Shown piece after piece: positions 1 through 10,765 of a stretch of 64,000 nucleotides of DNA. The stretch comes from Tricholoma matsutake (lineage: Eukaryota; Basidiomycota; Agaricomycetes; Agaricales; Tricholomataceae). Location of the stretch: NCBI GenBank assembly GCA_026075535.2, contig AP026547.1:9486001-9550000 (forward strand). Direction: 5' to 3'. The stretch's first letter is position 1, and each line of letters begins with the position of its first letter. The notes below the pieces were generated by a model, which saw only the letters and a program-made list of their open reading frames with translations, made no database searches and was not told the DNA's origin. Both the position numbers and the translations under genes were made by a program.

Positions 1-1129
1 CTTGGAGGACGACCGGGACGAGAGGTTTACCGAGGATGTGAGATCGATATGGGAGGTATCACCCACATCACAGAGCCCCAAGACCGCTGAAAGGGGAGAG
101 ACACGTTGATGGTAGGGGTAGGTGGTATTCCATCGTCGGCCTGCAATACGTAAGACATATCCAAATGTTCCGATGAACGCGAATCTTGTAGGTCATCCTG
201 CAAGGTAGTGGGGATATTCGTGTCCATAATTAGGATACCTGATGCGTGGCAGGATAGTGAGGAGTTACTGCGGCTTCGGGGAGTTATATCTGGGTGAATT
301 CCAGGTACCAGGGTCAAGGCGGGCAACGACTCGCAGGAGTTACTTCTACTACGATCACCAGGGCTCAGATAGTTTGAGAAAAACGGGGGGACTGGACATG
401 CGACGTCATGTTTGTATCATCGTCATCGACGTAGATATCAGAACCCTGAGATTCACTGTCTCCTGGTTTGCAGGGTTACCCATCCACTAGTGTACAGTAC
501 GCAAAAAGGACATGAACTCGCCATTGGATGAACCGCATAGGTTACGAAAGACAGGCGCATCGTCATGTGCTTCTCCAACGAGTTCGTTTATGTCTTCAAG
601 GACGTCACGAGCCTGAAACGGATGCGATGAAGTCACAGAAGCTTCATCTACACCACTGTCTGTATCCGTACTGGAACTCCGTCCGGACGAGAATGCTGGT
701 TCACCAATGTCGTTCGGGACCTCCGCCGAAAATTGAGTTCCTGTTGGAGTAGAAGGCATGCGAGGAGATCCTAGTCGTGGGAAGTCAGGTATTTGTTCAA
801 GACCGGGCATTCACATTTCAGTCGTTTCAGAACCAGAAACCTGAGATTCTCCTTCAGAAGAACGTTGAGTTGAAGGATCTATGTTGCCTTCTGGCTCGTC
901 AGATGTGGAATCGTTCGATTCGCTTCGCGAACATATCAGATTCAAAGGACCTTGCAACAATCTCCGTCGAAGAGTTTCGAGATGCATAGATGTGCCTTAC
1001 AGAGCTGATCTGCGGAGATAATTGAGGAAACGCATTCACAATGGAACCACGTCGTGCCCGATTTCTACGCGAATTGTTGCCTTGCAACCATAAGTATGAC
1101 TTTATGATGTCTGGTTCATTGTTAACCAC
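1..1129 (-). CDS. Hypothetical protein, partial, acidic/Ser-rich (doubtful model)
   Basis: I do not recognise this gene. Several open stretches on the minus strand (about 899-1129, 487-960, 27-440) have coding-like composition: they are rich in Ser, Thr, Asp, Glu and Pro, with runs such as SSSTDTDSGVDEAS and YVDDDDTN. They are interrupted by single stops and frame changes that could be short introns or real damage; for example a TGA lies just upstream of the ATG at 810. If it is one gene, it runs off the left edge. No fold, membrane segment or catalytic motif is visible, and the composition suggests a disordered nuclear or regulatory protein. The exon structure is not solved, so the boundaries are approximate. 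It could equally be a decayed gene. Confidence 0.3.
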
Positions 1130-1993
1130 CCTATGTCAACTCTATCAGCGATAGTAGGCAGCAGTTCTCCAACAAAAATCTCACACTTTGAACTCGTCCT
1201 CTGGAATATTTATGTATACGTTCCTGGAAATCCTGAATTCTCGAATGATTTTAGCGGCCTCCTCACCAACGGGGCCAGGGATCAGATCAAGGATTTGTTC
1301 AGACAAGTCCTATGTCGTCCAATGACGATATCTACCTCAAATACATTAGTGTGGCGAAGGTATATGGTGACAAACATACCCATGAGGTTCTCGGCGGGTG
1401 AGGCGCAGACGTTCTAGACTCTGACATCAGTTGAGAGCTCTCATTTGCTCTGCTGCTATTAACGTCAATATGTCGAGTGGCGGCATAAGTTGGGGAGACT
1501 GAGACTCGCAGTGGCTTGAGAAATTGGGGATTGAGAGCGTATTCGGAGAACTTTGGAGATTTTTAAGAGCTACCGCACTCAATATAAGAAGGATTCAACT
1601 CCGAGACCAGAATAAGAGAAGACCCAGTCGAGCGCCAGAGCTGTAAAAAGGTGTAGAAGCTGTGTGTATATTTCTAGAAAAGGTAACAGCTTCGGAGGCA
1701 CGAGGGCGCCTCTTTTCGGGCAACATGGACTGAAGTACTGAAGGCCAGAAGTGCACACATGAAAGCTCCAGTATCGACACACCAAACCAGGCAAGTCGCC
1801 AATTTTAGCGTGGGGTCCACCATCAGGTGCCTATAGATAAGGATGCTGAAAAGGCAGACGACTGTTGTAAGAGAAACCGTAATATTCCAGCGTGAAATCG
1901 AATCCACGAGAAGCTCGAAGCATCAATGAAAGGATTCAAGCTTCAATCAATCGATCAATCGTTCGGTTGTCACGTGAGCTTTCAAGCTTCTCA
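1130..1993. other. Intergenic stretch upstream of the AlkB-like gene
   Basis: No supportable gene. A minus-strand open frame at 1674-1907 is hydrophobic but matches no family I know and lacks neighbouring exons. The region probably holds the promoter of the plus-strand AlkB-like gene; no specific element can be named. Confidence 0.4.
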
Positions 1994-2983
1994 ATGACAC
2001 GCCCAACAAAACGCGCACGACTCGACGTAGATGACTTGGAAGGCCTCCGAATTAGCGAGCAATACGAAGAACATAAAATAAAGATTCCTGACGCGGAAGT
2101 ATTCTATGTTCCGGATTTTGTCGACAAAGATGTGGCGCAGGAATGGTACAACGAATTGCTTACGCTGGATAGCTGCAAGTTCACCACCAGAAATTACGTC
2201 CACAAGTTCGAGAAATGCTCACGTCAAAAATTATGCTTAGGGTATGCACCAAAATTAAAAGTTTACGGACGGGAAGTTACGCAGTCTAGAAAAATTGCCA
2301 GTACGTTGAAACTTACTTCAATTCCTCACGTCTTGACACGCTGACATACTACGATATATCCACAGCATACGCGGCTGATCCCAAGTTGACGTTAAAATAC
2401 AGCGGTCACGTCGTCGATTTCCTCTACGAATATCCACCCCTTTTAAGAAAGATACAGGATGAAGTAGAACAGAGGTTAGGTATGACCTTCGACCATGTCA
2501 TGTTGAATCTGTACGAAAATGGGAGCGTTTACATTGGTAGGCATAGGGACAACGTTGAGGAAAGGTGAGTTTTTGACTTTCATGTCACAGTGCTTCTTGT
2601 CGACGGTGTCGGTACAGAGTTATTGCATCGCTTTCTCTTGGTGCACCCAGAACATTCATTATGACGCACGACGGGTACAAGCCTTCCAAGCAGACGACCG
2701 CATCCTCCCACAAAACCCGGTCATCAAGACGTTCCAAGGCTACATCGAACAATCCAGAGGAAGATAGCTCATCTGCGTCACTGCAAAGAAAACGATGGAC
2801 GCTAGATGCTGGCTCTCTAGTAGTCATGCAAGGAGAGACTCAACATTTCTGGAAGCACGAGATTCCCAAGTGAGTTGATGTTCTAGTATCGTTCCTTTCT
2901 GTGACTATAACGGCAGTTCTCCAAGGGAGCCAAAAGTGAAGGACGGTCGCATCAGCCTTACTTTTCGGCGGTCGGTATCATGA
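1994..2983 (+). CDS. AlkB-type Fe(II)/2-oxoglutarate DNA repair dioxygenase (ALKBH2/3-like)
   Basis: Oxidative demethylase family that removes N1-methyladenine and N3-methylcytosine from DNA or RNA using Fe(II), oxygen and 2-oxoglutarate. Four exons fit: 1994-2300, 2366-2564, 2618-2869 and 2917-2983, with introns of 65, 53 and 47 nt, all GT-AG. They sum to 825 nt, a 274-residue protein. The third exon restores the conserved join VEER-VIASLSLGAPRTF. Visible family marks are the N-x-Y of NLYENG (cofactor pocket), the iron ligands H-x-D in IGRHRDN, the distal His in ETQHFWKHEIP, and the 2-oxoglutarate-binding Arg region ISLTFRRS near the C-terminus. A Lys/Ser/Thr-rich insert (about 35 residues) sits between the iron HxD and the distal strand. 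I chose the ATG at 1994 (MTRPTKRARLD, a basic N-terminus) over one at 1892 that adds a low-complexity leader. No mitochondrial signal is obvious; nuclear action is inferred. Confidence 0.9.
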
Positions 2984-3681
2984 GACGCCGATGAGGGCTT
3001 ATGCGATGTAAATATTTCGATCGTGCAGCGTTCGAACAACTTAGGCTGATGTCATTATCAGACTAAGCGCCCAAACGCATCAGAATCCCGAAATGATCGT
3101 AAATATCTCCCAATCTGAGTTGTCATTCGACTCTTCACGGTCTCCACGGGTATTCTCGGTGATTAATCAACCAGGCCGCAGGCGTGGCTTCATCGCTCGC
3201 TCCTGCTCGCCGCAGATGACGCCGATATGTCCGGTGAATCAAACAAAGGCCGAGTACGGCGCGCTAATAGTGACTGTGATTGCCGCTCGGGTTTTTCGAT
3301 GACGGTACACGACGGTACACGACGGTACACGACGATTCCGAGATGGTGGGCGCACTATCTGATGCGAGCGGTGCCTCACGGATCTTGGCCGAGGCCAAGT
3401 CTTGCTCTCGCTTCCTAATCATGCTGCATGTACTATTGTGAACTCCGTGACCGAAGGCTATGAATGAGTCCTACTCGAAAAATCGCTCACCAGCAAAGCA
3501 ATGTTGTGAATTCAGGATTTTTTTTTTCGTCCTAATAAAGACGTTAACCAACATGAATGAACCTATTCGTCGTGCAAGCTCTTTCATTTGAACATCAATA
3601 TTTCCAATAGTGTCAACATAAAACAACAGAACAACAAAAAAAAAGCAACACAATTACGACAACATTTATCACAATCACACC
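2984..3681. other. Intergenic region between convergent genes
   Basis: The AlkB-like gene (+) and the LRR-like gene (-) converge here. Nothing coding is supportable. It contains a short perfect tandem repeat at 3301-3330 and A/T-rich stretches near 3515-3650 that could be 3' ends or polyadenylation regions. Confidence 0.4.
3301..3330. repeat. Perfect 10 bp tandem repeat, three copies
   Basis: The unit GACGGTACAC occurs three times in a row and a fourth copy begins (GACG) before it diverges. It is a short microsatellite-like array with no evident function. Confidence 0.9.
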
Positions 3682-6493
3682 TCATCCACCGTCATCCCGT
3701 TCATCCGGCTCGAATCCCAAGATCATATCCCTGACCAACATATCCATCTTCCTCATCTGCAACAACTCCTGCAACCGACCGATCATCTCTTCCTTACTTC
3801 CAGCAGCCATGACCGTCGGGTTTGCCTGGGCGTGTGCAGCGAGGTTACGCTGGAGTGCCGCAATAGAGAGCTGTGGGCAGACCTGAGGGTTGGTGATCAA
3901 GGGCGGGCGTGGATTGAGGAGGTACTTGGTGTGCATTGCTAATATAAGAAAAGATCGAATGTGTAACATCAGTGTGCGAGGAACGATTGTGAGATACTGA
4001 CTGTCGACGTAATCTTCGCAAGCGGTCGGTATTTCGATGTCGATGACGCGGTCATCGTCGTAGATAGTCCGAGCGAGGCGGCGGAGGCCTGGCATGTTGA
4101 TGTTTGTGTCGAGGATGGAGAGGAAGGTGAGCTTGGAGAGCAGCAGGAGAGCGGGAACGACGTCGTCTGTGATTTGGGGGTTCATAGCAATGCAGAGGTG
4201 GGTCAGGGTGCGCTTGAGAGGGAGGAGGAGGAAAATACTGTTTGAGGATTAGATAAGGGAGAGAGGGAGAGGACGAAAAACATGCGCTTCATTCGAGATA
4301 GCAGTGTCATTTAATACTAGAGTGGAGAGCTTGGGAAGGCGGTTGATGTGCGTGATATCAAAGTCTTGAACGGGGGTGCCACTGAGAGAAAGCTCAGAAA
4401 GGAACAGAAAGCTATTTGGTTTGGAGAAAACTAGGGTAGGAAGGTGTGAAGAAAGATGGGGAAACGCTCAAATGGATGTTCATTACCAGGTAAGATGTCC
4501 TTTGCAGAGAGGTTCAATCCGTTCTTGTCGAGTAACGAGTCGGTCAGCGTGATCTGTTGAATCTCTGAAGTCCTGAATATAGCCATTACGCGTGCATTGA
4601 CATAGCCTGTTAATGCCGCCTTTAGCCTAAGCTCAGAATTTATGAACGCGTTCAATACACACCATGGCTCGCCAGAAAATCAGCAATACCCTGGTGAGAC
4701 AGATCATCCAACACCAAGAGTCGGTCCTTCAGCCTAGTGCCAGGGAAGAGATAGTCAAGACGTTCGATGAGGGGATTAATGCCACACGGCGATTCAGTTC
4801 CTATTGGTGATCCGTACAGCTCGTCTATATGCCACATATATGCGCATTACAGTCACGTCAAAAATTCCCCCAAGATCTGCACACCTTCAAGCGCACGGAT
4901 CCTAAATTTGAACTGAAGTTGCACAGTATCGTTTTCATTACATTTTTGTTCCGGCTTGATGTGAGGTGTCGATTCGGCATTAGGTTCGATGGTTTTGCGG
5001 TATGGACGAGGACGAGGAATGTCGAGTTCAGAGTATCGGAGTTTCTCGTGCTTGACGCTGACATCGAAGGAGCTATCGTGTACGGATTGAAATGATTTCG
5101 CATGTTTTTCTGGTCCTCGGATGTCACTGAAAGAGGTCCTCTTGCGCTTGAGATTCTGAAGTCCAGGTGGATTTGAAGGTACAGGTTGACCTCTTATGCC
5201 GACCCAAGGATTTTCCGATAGATCATCAATATCTTCATACTCCCAGGTGGGTATGGTGTATTCGAACCCCAGTGGATGGTCTTCGCTTGTTTCCGGGGAC
5301 GGAAGTTCAAGCTCGCGATGAGAAAGGTTAATTCGACTCGAAGGTTCAAGGAAGGCGCTAGTATCGTCATCATCATCATCATTATCACTGTCGTCTGAGA
5401 GCAGAGCTTTATCTAGTATGCGAGCAAAAGACTTGAGAAAATATTGGTTATTCGTGGACTTGCTATAAGGACCGGTTCGAGAGAGACGTCGGCGAAGAGA
5501 ATCAAGATATGCAGCTGCTGGAACTGATGGACAGTAGAAAGGATTTTTTGCATCAATGGAAGGAAAATTGTAGGATGGCATGAGAGAACGAAACAAACGA
5601 CGACCATGAGCGTTTAGGTTTGTTTGATTCTCAGGCGGATGAAACTTGCAGTGATATCTTGTGCGACGACGCGCAAGAAGAAAAGCCACTGCGTTGAGCG
5701 TTATAACCGCATAGCTCAGGCTTTGGATTATCAATTTCTTGTTCTGAATACCAGTAAAGAACAAAATTGTACTGCAACCAACACAACTGGGGAACATCAT
5801 ATACTCGGATTGAGAAGTCCTATATCACGACCCCACAAACCTCTGAGTCTTTCCCGCTACCTTACCATGCTCAGATGCGCCCTTGGTCTGCACGGCATTC
5901 GTGCGGTCATGCTTTCGCGGGCTCTCTGATATAGGCGCAGCACGGCGCATATGCACCTGCACCTTTCCTGACTTGGCAGCAGCCCCGACGGATGATGATG
6001 GTTGGTTCATAAAAGCTTTGTAATCTTCTTCAGTAGCCACGATAAACGCTCGGAGAGGAGGATTTGAGTTGCCTTGGGTATGGTGTAAAGTGACCGCTCG
6101 GGGCATAGCGGTGGTATTAGGATGGGGCATCATTACATTGGCTGGTTGTGAGCGAGGGATCGATTTAGTACGATCCGAGCGACTGTATGGCTGAAATTAT
6201 TATTTTTTAATTGCCTGAAAGGTCCATGGGGGAAAATTGTGACTTACGGCCTGCCCAGGAGCACGTTGGTTTAATGCGGGGATCTGAGGTGGGCCAGCAG
6301 GAGGCATTACGCCTCGCTATGTTGAGAGATAATTAGAATAGATTGCAGAGAAATTAGATGCAGGGATACATACGTGACACGCATGAGAGAACATTATGGC
6401 GTCCGCCTGGTTAATAAGGTCGCGACAAGGAGGCAATTGAACTGAGGACTGATGAGTTCGAGATTGCTTTGGTTTAGAAGGTGTAACAGGCAT
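3682..6493 (-). CDS. Leucine-rich-repeat-like protein with long disordered N-terminal half
   Basis: Multi-exon minus-strand gene of unknown function, roughly 700-750 residues. Exon 1 starts at the ATG at 6493 ([11 protein letters not shown]); introns at 6373-6317, 6247-6191 and about 5866-5813 (GTTTGT to CCCCAG) lead into a long exon to about 4888. An intron from about 4887 (GAA G|GTGTGC) joins ALE to DELYGSPIG; another joins ASH to GYVNARVM. The N-terminal half is Pro/Ser/Arg-rich with an acidic run ([12 protein letters not shown]) and basic patches. The C-terminal part has LRR-like strings: [66 protein letters not shown] and [19 protein letters not shown], resembling the LRRs found with fungal F-box-type proteins. 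No F-box is visible. One donor near 4283 is unclear (possibly non-canonical). The last exon ends DERDDGG at 3682. Function is not inferred beyond protein-protein interaction. Confidence 0.75.
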
Positions 6494-6692
6494 GATAAAT
6501 GGAATGATTGCAAGGAATGGAATGGATTTGGGTCAAAGTAATGACAGAGACAGAAAAGAGTGAGGTAGAATTCTCCAACACTTCATCCACTTTATACCTG
6601 GTGATCAATGGCGACTTGGACGTCGGTGGCCAGAGCTTTACAATGGCCTTTTGGTTTTAAATGTGGTGGCCATTAGGCGTTAGACGATTACC

Positions 6693-8191
6693 ATGGCGAG
6701 TACTTACCATAGTTGTGATTATACTAGAGGTTCAATAGCGACACGTGATTTACTTGCGTTCTGCCGCACCTTGTATGACTTCTTGGCCACATCAACCATG
6801 TCGCTGGGTGGCTTTCTAGGAAATGTGCGTCCAATGCAATGCCATCCGCTCTATGTTGGATCTCTCAGCTATATCATAACTATAGTTGGTTTGCCACGGA
6901 CAAAAGTTTCTTGTCTACCCTTCAGCATACGTCGACCATCCTCGTTGTACGTCGTTCTCAGTCTATCAATAAATCCTCCCAATTTACACGTGTCATTTCT
7001 AGTTGTTCATAGCCCTAATCATTATGGCTTTCAACATGAAGATCTCGAACTTCTAACATTGGATGGTGTTACTCTTCGCTGTTATCTCCTACGACCAGGT
7101 CAAACTCGGCCAAAAAGAAAGAACTCAAGGCATAGCGAGACAGATTATGGGACGGTACGTTGAGTGTCTATTGCCTCTAATCTTTGACGTTGTACGTTGA
7201 TTTCCCGAAGCCCTCCCTGGGATCGGTTATCATGTTTCACGGCAATGGAATGAATTATGGGGATTGTATCACCGGTGCTGGACAAATAATCAACATGGGT
7301 TACACTGTTTTGATTCTTTCTTACCGAGGGTAACGTTGGTTGTCTGTTGTTTCACCTAATCATCACTGCACGGTGGCGCAGGTACGCGCATTCTGAAGGG
7401 TCACCTTCCGAAAAAGGTTCACCTTGCGATGTTCATATAACTATGACGTACTAATAATATTCTGCTTTGTCCACCAGGTCTTCAAAGAGACGCACAAGCT
7501 GCTCTCGATTATCTGCTGGCAGACAACCAATTAGCTCATAAACCCATTGTACCAATCTGTTCTTCAACACGTCATCATGCCATGCTGACATTGAACAATT
7601 CAGATCTTGTATGGCCAATCACTGGGAGGCGCAGTTGCGATAGACCTCGCTAGCCGAAACCCTTCCAAAGTGAGTATCGTATAAACATCCCCTCCCTACA
7701 CACACCAACCCATTACTCGTCACACACACACACACAATCACAGATCAGCGCTCTCATAGTAGAGAATACTTTCACCTCGCTACCTGGCGTAGTCCGTGGT
7801 TGGCCCATTATCGGAGTTTTCTCATTCCTCTGCTTCCAAAGGTGGAACTCGGCTTCCAAGTTACCCCGTGTCCCAAAAGATCTCCCCATCCTCATGCTTA
7901 GCGGTGACCTGGACGAGGTGGTCCCGCGAAGGCACATGCATACTCTATGGGATATCGCAACAAAGAGGGGGTCCGTGGCCAAAGGTAGTAAAGAACAGTC
8001 GAATGGACCACCAGCTAAGGATGTTTTCAAGTCGTTTACGTATGGTACCCACGGTGAGTGGCTCTGTGCATCTTTTTAGGCCTGGTGGATGATGGTGATC
8101 TGGCTTCTCAGTGGATACATATCACCAAGCAGGATATTGGCCTACCATTGAAGCGTTCCTGAAGCGTTCGAAACTCGGTGGTGAAGTATAG
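6693..8191 (+). CDS. BEM46/ABHD13-like alpha/beta hydrolase
   Basis: Serine hydrolase of the BEM46 (ABHD13) family, membrane- or ER-associated in fungi; the substrate is not known. The exons after about 7030 are clear: HYGFQHEDLELLTLDGVTL, then VIMFHGNGMNYGDCI (oxyanion-side HGN), YRG-YAHSEGSPSEKG, LQRDAQAALDYLLAD, ILYGQSLGGAVAIDLASRNP (nucleophile Ser in G-Q-S-L-G-G), and ISALIVENTFTSLPGVV. These are followed by LPILMLSGDLDEVVP with the catalytic Asp, and THVDTYHQAGYW, where the His of the family HNDT-type motif lies. Short GT-AG introns separate these exons. The stop is TAG at 8189-8191 after KLGGEV. The N-terminus is uncertain: the frame is open from 6693, but introns at about 6824-6864 and near 6955-7010 may rebuild a membrane anchor. 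It is divergently placed from the LRR-like gene across about 200 bp. Confidence 0.85.
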
Positions 8192-9016
8192 TTCATCTTG
8201 GTTCTTGGTTTTAATCTTGGCTCATTAATCATGTGAGGAGATCGGACGCATTCTGTCCTATCAACTCTAACTCTACTATAGGTTCTGTATGAATTCCTCT
8301 TGATATCGTCGCATGCCTTACATTATCGATACTGTTTAAGTACTATGCTTTCTTGTTTAAAGGGTCCTCTTAATGTGTATTATTTTGTCGAAACCTAAGA
8401 GGACTTACGAGTTGTGTTGCTCACCATACTTCTGTGGATGCGCAGAGCGGGAATATGTCATCACTCCATCCCTTGAAAATATCACGGCAACAAAAGCCAC
8501 ACAATATTATGGGCCCTCCAAGAGCGTGAAAAACCAAATTTAAAAAAAAAAACTTTTAGATGCCCCATCTCTTAGTTTTGCAATTCTCTTTTATGGGTAG
8601 TTCTAAACAGTGATTCAGTTATCGTCGGTCGGGGTTCCTTGGGGGTCCAGTAAGAAACCGTTCAAGTAGCACAATTACGTTCACCTACATTGAAAAGCCC
8701 CGATCCTCACGTGGGAGATCGTTGACAGACAAGCCCCCCAATAAATCGGAAACCTGCTGAATGGGGTCGATGTTTCCAGCAGGGGTCCAGTAAGAAACCG
8801 TTCAAGTAGCACAATTACGTTCACCTGCATTGAAAAGCCCCGATCCTCACGTGGGAGATCGTTGACAGACAAGCCCCCCAATAAAATAATCGGAACCTGC
8901 TGAATGGGGTCGATTTTTCCAGCAGCTCCGAAACCCAAGGTATCCATATGTGAGGATATATAAACAGTTAAAAAAGATCAAAACGCGAGAACTTGCTAAC
9001 CAGTTCAGTCCCGAGT
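8192..9016. other. Intergenic stretch with a tandem duplication
   Basis: No gene is supportable. The notable content is a 140 bp direct duplication described separately. The small open frames here are created by that duplication. Confidence 0.4.
8643..8925. repeat. Direct tandem duplication, two copies of ~140 bp
   Basis: A unit beginning GGGTCCAGTAAGAAACCG at 8643 is repeated at 8783. The copies share nearly every base, including CACGTGGGAGATCG and the terminal TTTCCAGCAG. They differ by a few substitutions and a 3-4 base insertion (AATAAA versus AATAAAATAA) in the second copy. High identity implies a recent duplication. No transposon ends are visible. Confidence 0.85.
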
Positions 9017-9421
9017 TCAACGTGAGATACAGCCCAAACATATATCGATGATCGGATATCGGTAAGAGACGTGTGAGATTGTTGCAAACTTGTTGCGAAG
9101 GAAAATCCTCTCGTAATGGTGCTTGCTGTTGTCGCTAACCCTCGCGGACAGTATTTGGTTTGCGGCTGATACTTTTTTTTCATTGTCATTACTTACGAGT
9201 TGGGTGGGTTGATTCTGAGTTAGTTGGCCGGGGTACCGGTTATCCTTTGAGTCCAGCGATTTCGCCTCATCCAGCCCACATGCAACCAGAACATTCGCTC
9301 TAGCTCGACGGTCTTGAGGATTCACCCCAGGAAAGGAACGGTAGTCCGGACTCGCGAATGCGGCGATTCTTCTTCTTCTTCTTGTCGTCGTGAGTCTCTT
9401 TATAAAGGTATTTACCTTCAC
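9017..9421 (-). CDS. Possible small hypothetical protein
   Basis: A 134-residue minus-strand frame with moderately coding-like sequence (VNPQDRRARANVLVACGLDE, SLDSKDNRYPGQL). A candidate donor GTAAGT follows the PTQL segment at about 9196, so the true product may be spliced. There is no recognisable domain, signal or membrane segment. It lies downstream of another doubtful minus-strand frame and could be part of one larger gene. I cannot assign a function. Confidence 0.25.
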   Translation of the reverse strand: MKVNTFIKRLTTTRRRRRIAAFASPDYRSFPGVNPQDRRARANVLVACGLDEAKSLDSKDNRYPGQLTQNQPTQLVSNDNEKKVSAANQILSARVSDNSKHHYERIFLRNKFATISHVSYRYPIIDICLGCISR

Positions 9422-9771
9422 AAGTCTTGTTACCTGACGTTGCCGCGCCGGCGGTAGACTCGAGCTTCATCGGCCTAGCGAGGGATCGGATGTTTTCCAG
9501 CAGATAGGACAGAGAATATATTCAGTGATAAGAAGATCAGGGTCGATTCCCCAGTCATGCCTTGGCACCAGATGGCAGAGAGAGACCTAACAGGTCGAAG
9601 ATAATCCGGAAGAACTCCAGCCACCAGTAATGCATCCAGAGTTGAATTTGAGCTGGTCTGTAGCATGCTGAATCATTGAGGTGTCCATATACATTTGACG
9701 TAACTAGCCTGAAGAATGTGATCCAAACATGAGCATGCTTGCACTAAAAGCACGAAGGATGTCGATGAGGG

Positions 9772-10237
9772 TCAGCCGTGTGCCAACTTGCACGACAAAA
9801 AGCTAGTAGCTCGATCGGGGATCTGAATAGGGTGGAAGTTTTCTGATCTGGAGCATCGCGTTGGTGGATCTGGATTTGGAGATGGTTGTCGCATTGGCAG
9901 CGGCTGCTGCTGCTGAAGTTCTCCATTCAACACCTCATCCACCACTTGACCAGCATCATCCTCTTGGCTCGGATTGTAAAGGTCACCACCAAACATGTTA
10001 CATGGGTGGATACGTTGCGAAATTCTCCTTTGCACATTCGGAATCTCCAACATCAGAATCGGGACCTTTGGCCAACAGATGAAGAAGGAGGAGCTTCCCA
10101 GGTATCGTTGGCATGAAAAGGTAGAGCAGGTGGTGCCAGTGAGCAGGACAGTTGAAACTGCCAGTGCATTTTTCTGTTCGAGTTGAAGCCCCAGGTGTTG
10201 CTGGAGGAGAATAACGAACAGGATACATCTGAGTCAT
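9772..10237 (-). CDS. Possible hypothetical protein, Gln/Pro-rich C-terminus
   Basis: Two overlapping minus-strand frames look coding. One starts MTQMYPVRYSPPATPG at 10237. The second ends at 9772 with DDAGQVVDEVLNGELQQQQ, PMRQPSPNPDPPTRC and a terminal KLAHG. An intron near 10030-10090 would be needed to join them; I could not fix its ends. No domain is recognised. It may be a lineage-specific disordered protein or a chance frame. Confidence 0.3.
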
Positions 10238-10765
10238 GTTTTCGGAGAAGTTGTCTTGTCTTGTTTGCCTCGCAAATACTTCAGGATGCTAGCGCCCATC
10301 GAGCGCATACATAAGGAACACGAGTGTTTGCTGGCATGCCTGAGCGGGTGGGTTCAATGTTCAACAAAACCGTATTGCAAAGTGAGAGATCGACTGCAGC
10401 ACAGGCAGTACACTGTTAAGCAAAACTGGTAGCAGAGCGCTGGATGTCGACAATTGATGTCAATGATGACAGGGAGATCATCACTTAGCGCGCTGATCAA
10501 TGATCGCGATATATAACGATAATATGATCAAAGTCATGATACTGAATCATTTCCACAGAGCACATGTACAGAGAATCTCTTTGAAAGCTTCCAGAATACG
10601 TTGGAATACCTGCATATGAGGTATTTGTCTAGGTACTGTTGAGGTACTGTATTTACAAAATACTCAAAAATACACTTCGGTAATATTCCCTGGCTTTTAT
10701 ATTGGAGGTACTAGCGTACAAAGCTCAAAAGCTTAATGAATCAAGGTGCTACATAATGTCCAATT
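10238..10765. other. Intergenic region
   Basis: No gene seen. AT-richer sequence with short imperfect repeats near 10620-10670 (TATTTACAAAATACTCAAAAAT). It includes the 3' flank of the MpaB-like gene. Confidence 0.4.

Noticed and set aside
1674..1907. Hydrophobic minus-strand frame as a membrane protein
   Set aside because: No family match and no flanking exons; it overlaps another open frame in the same region, typical of chance.
1892..1993. Earlier in-frame ATG for the AlkB-like gene
   Set aside because: The extra 34 residues are low-complexity and unlike family N-termini; the basic MTRPTKRARL start at 1994 fits better.
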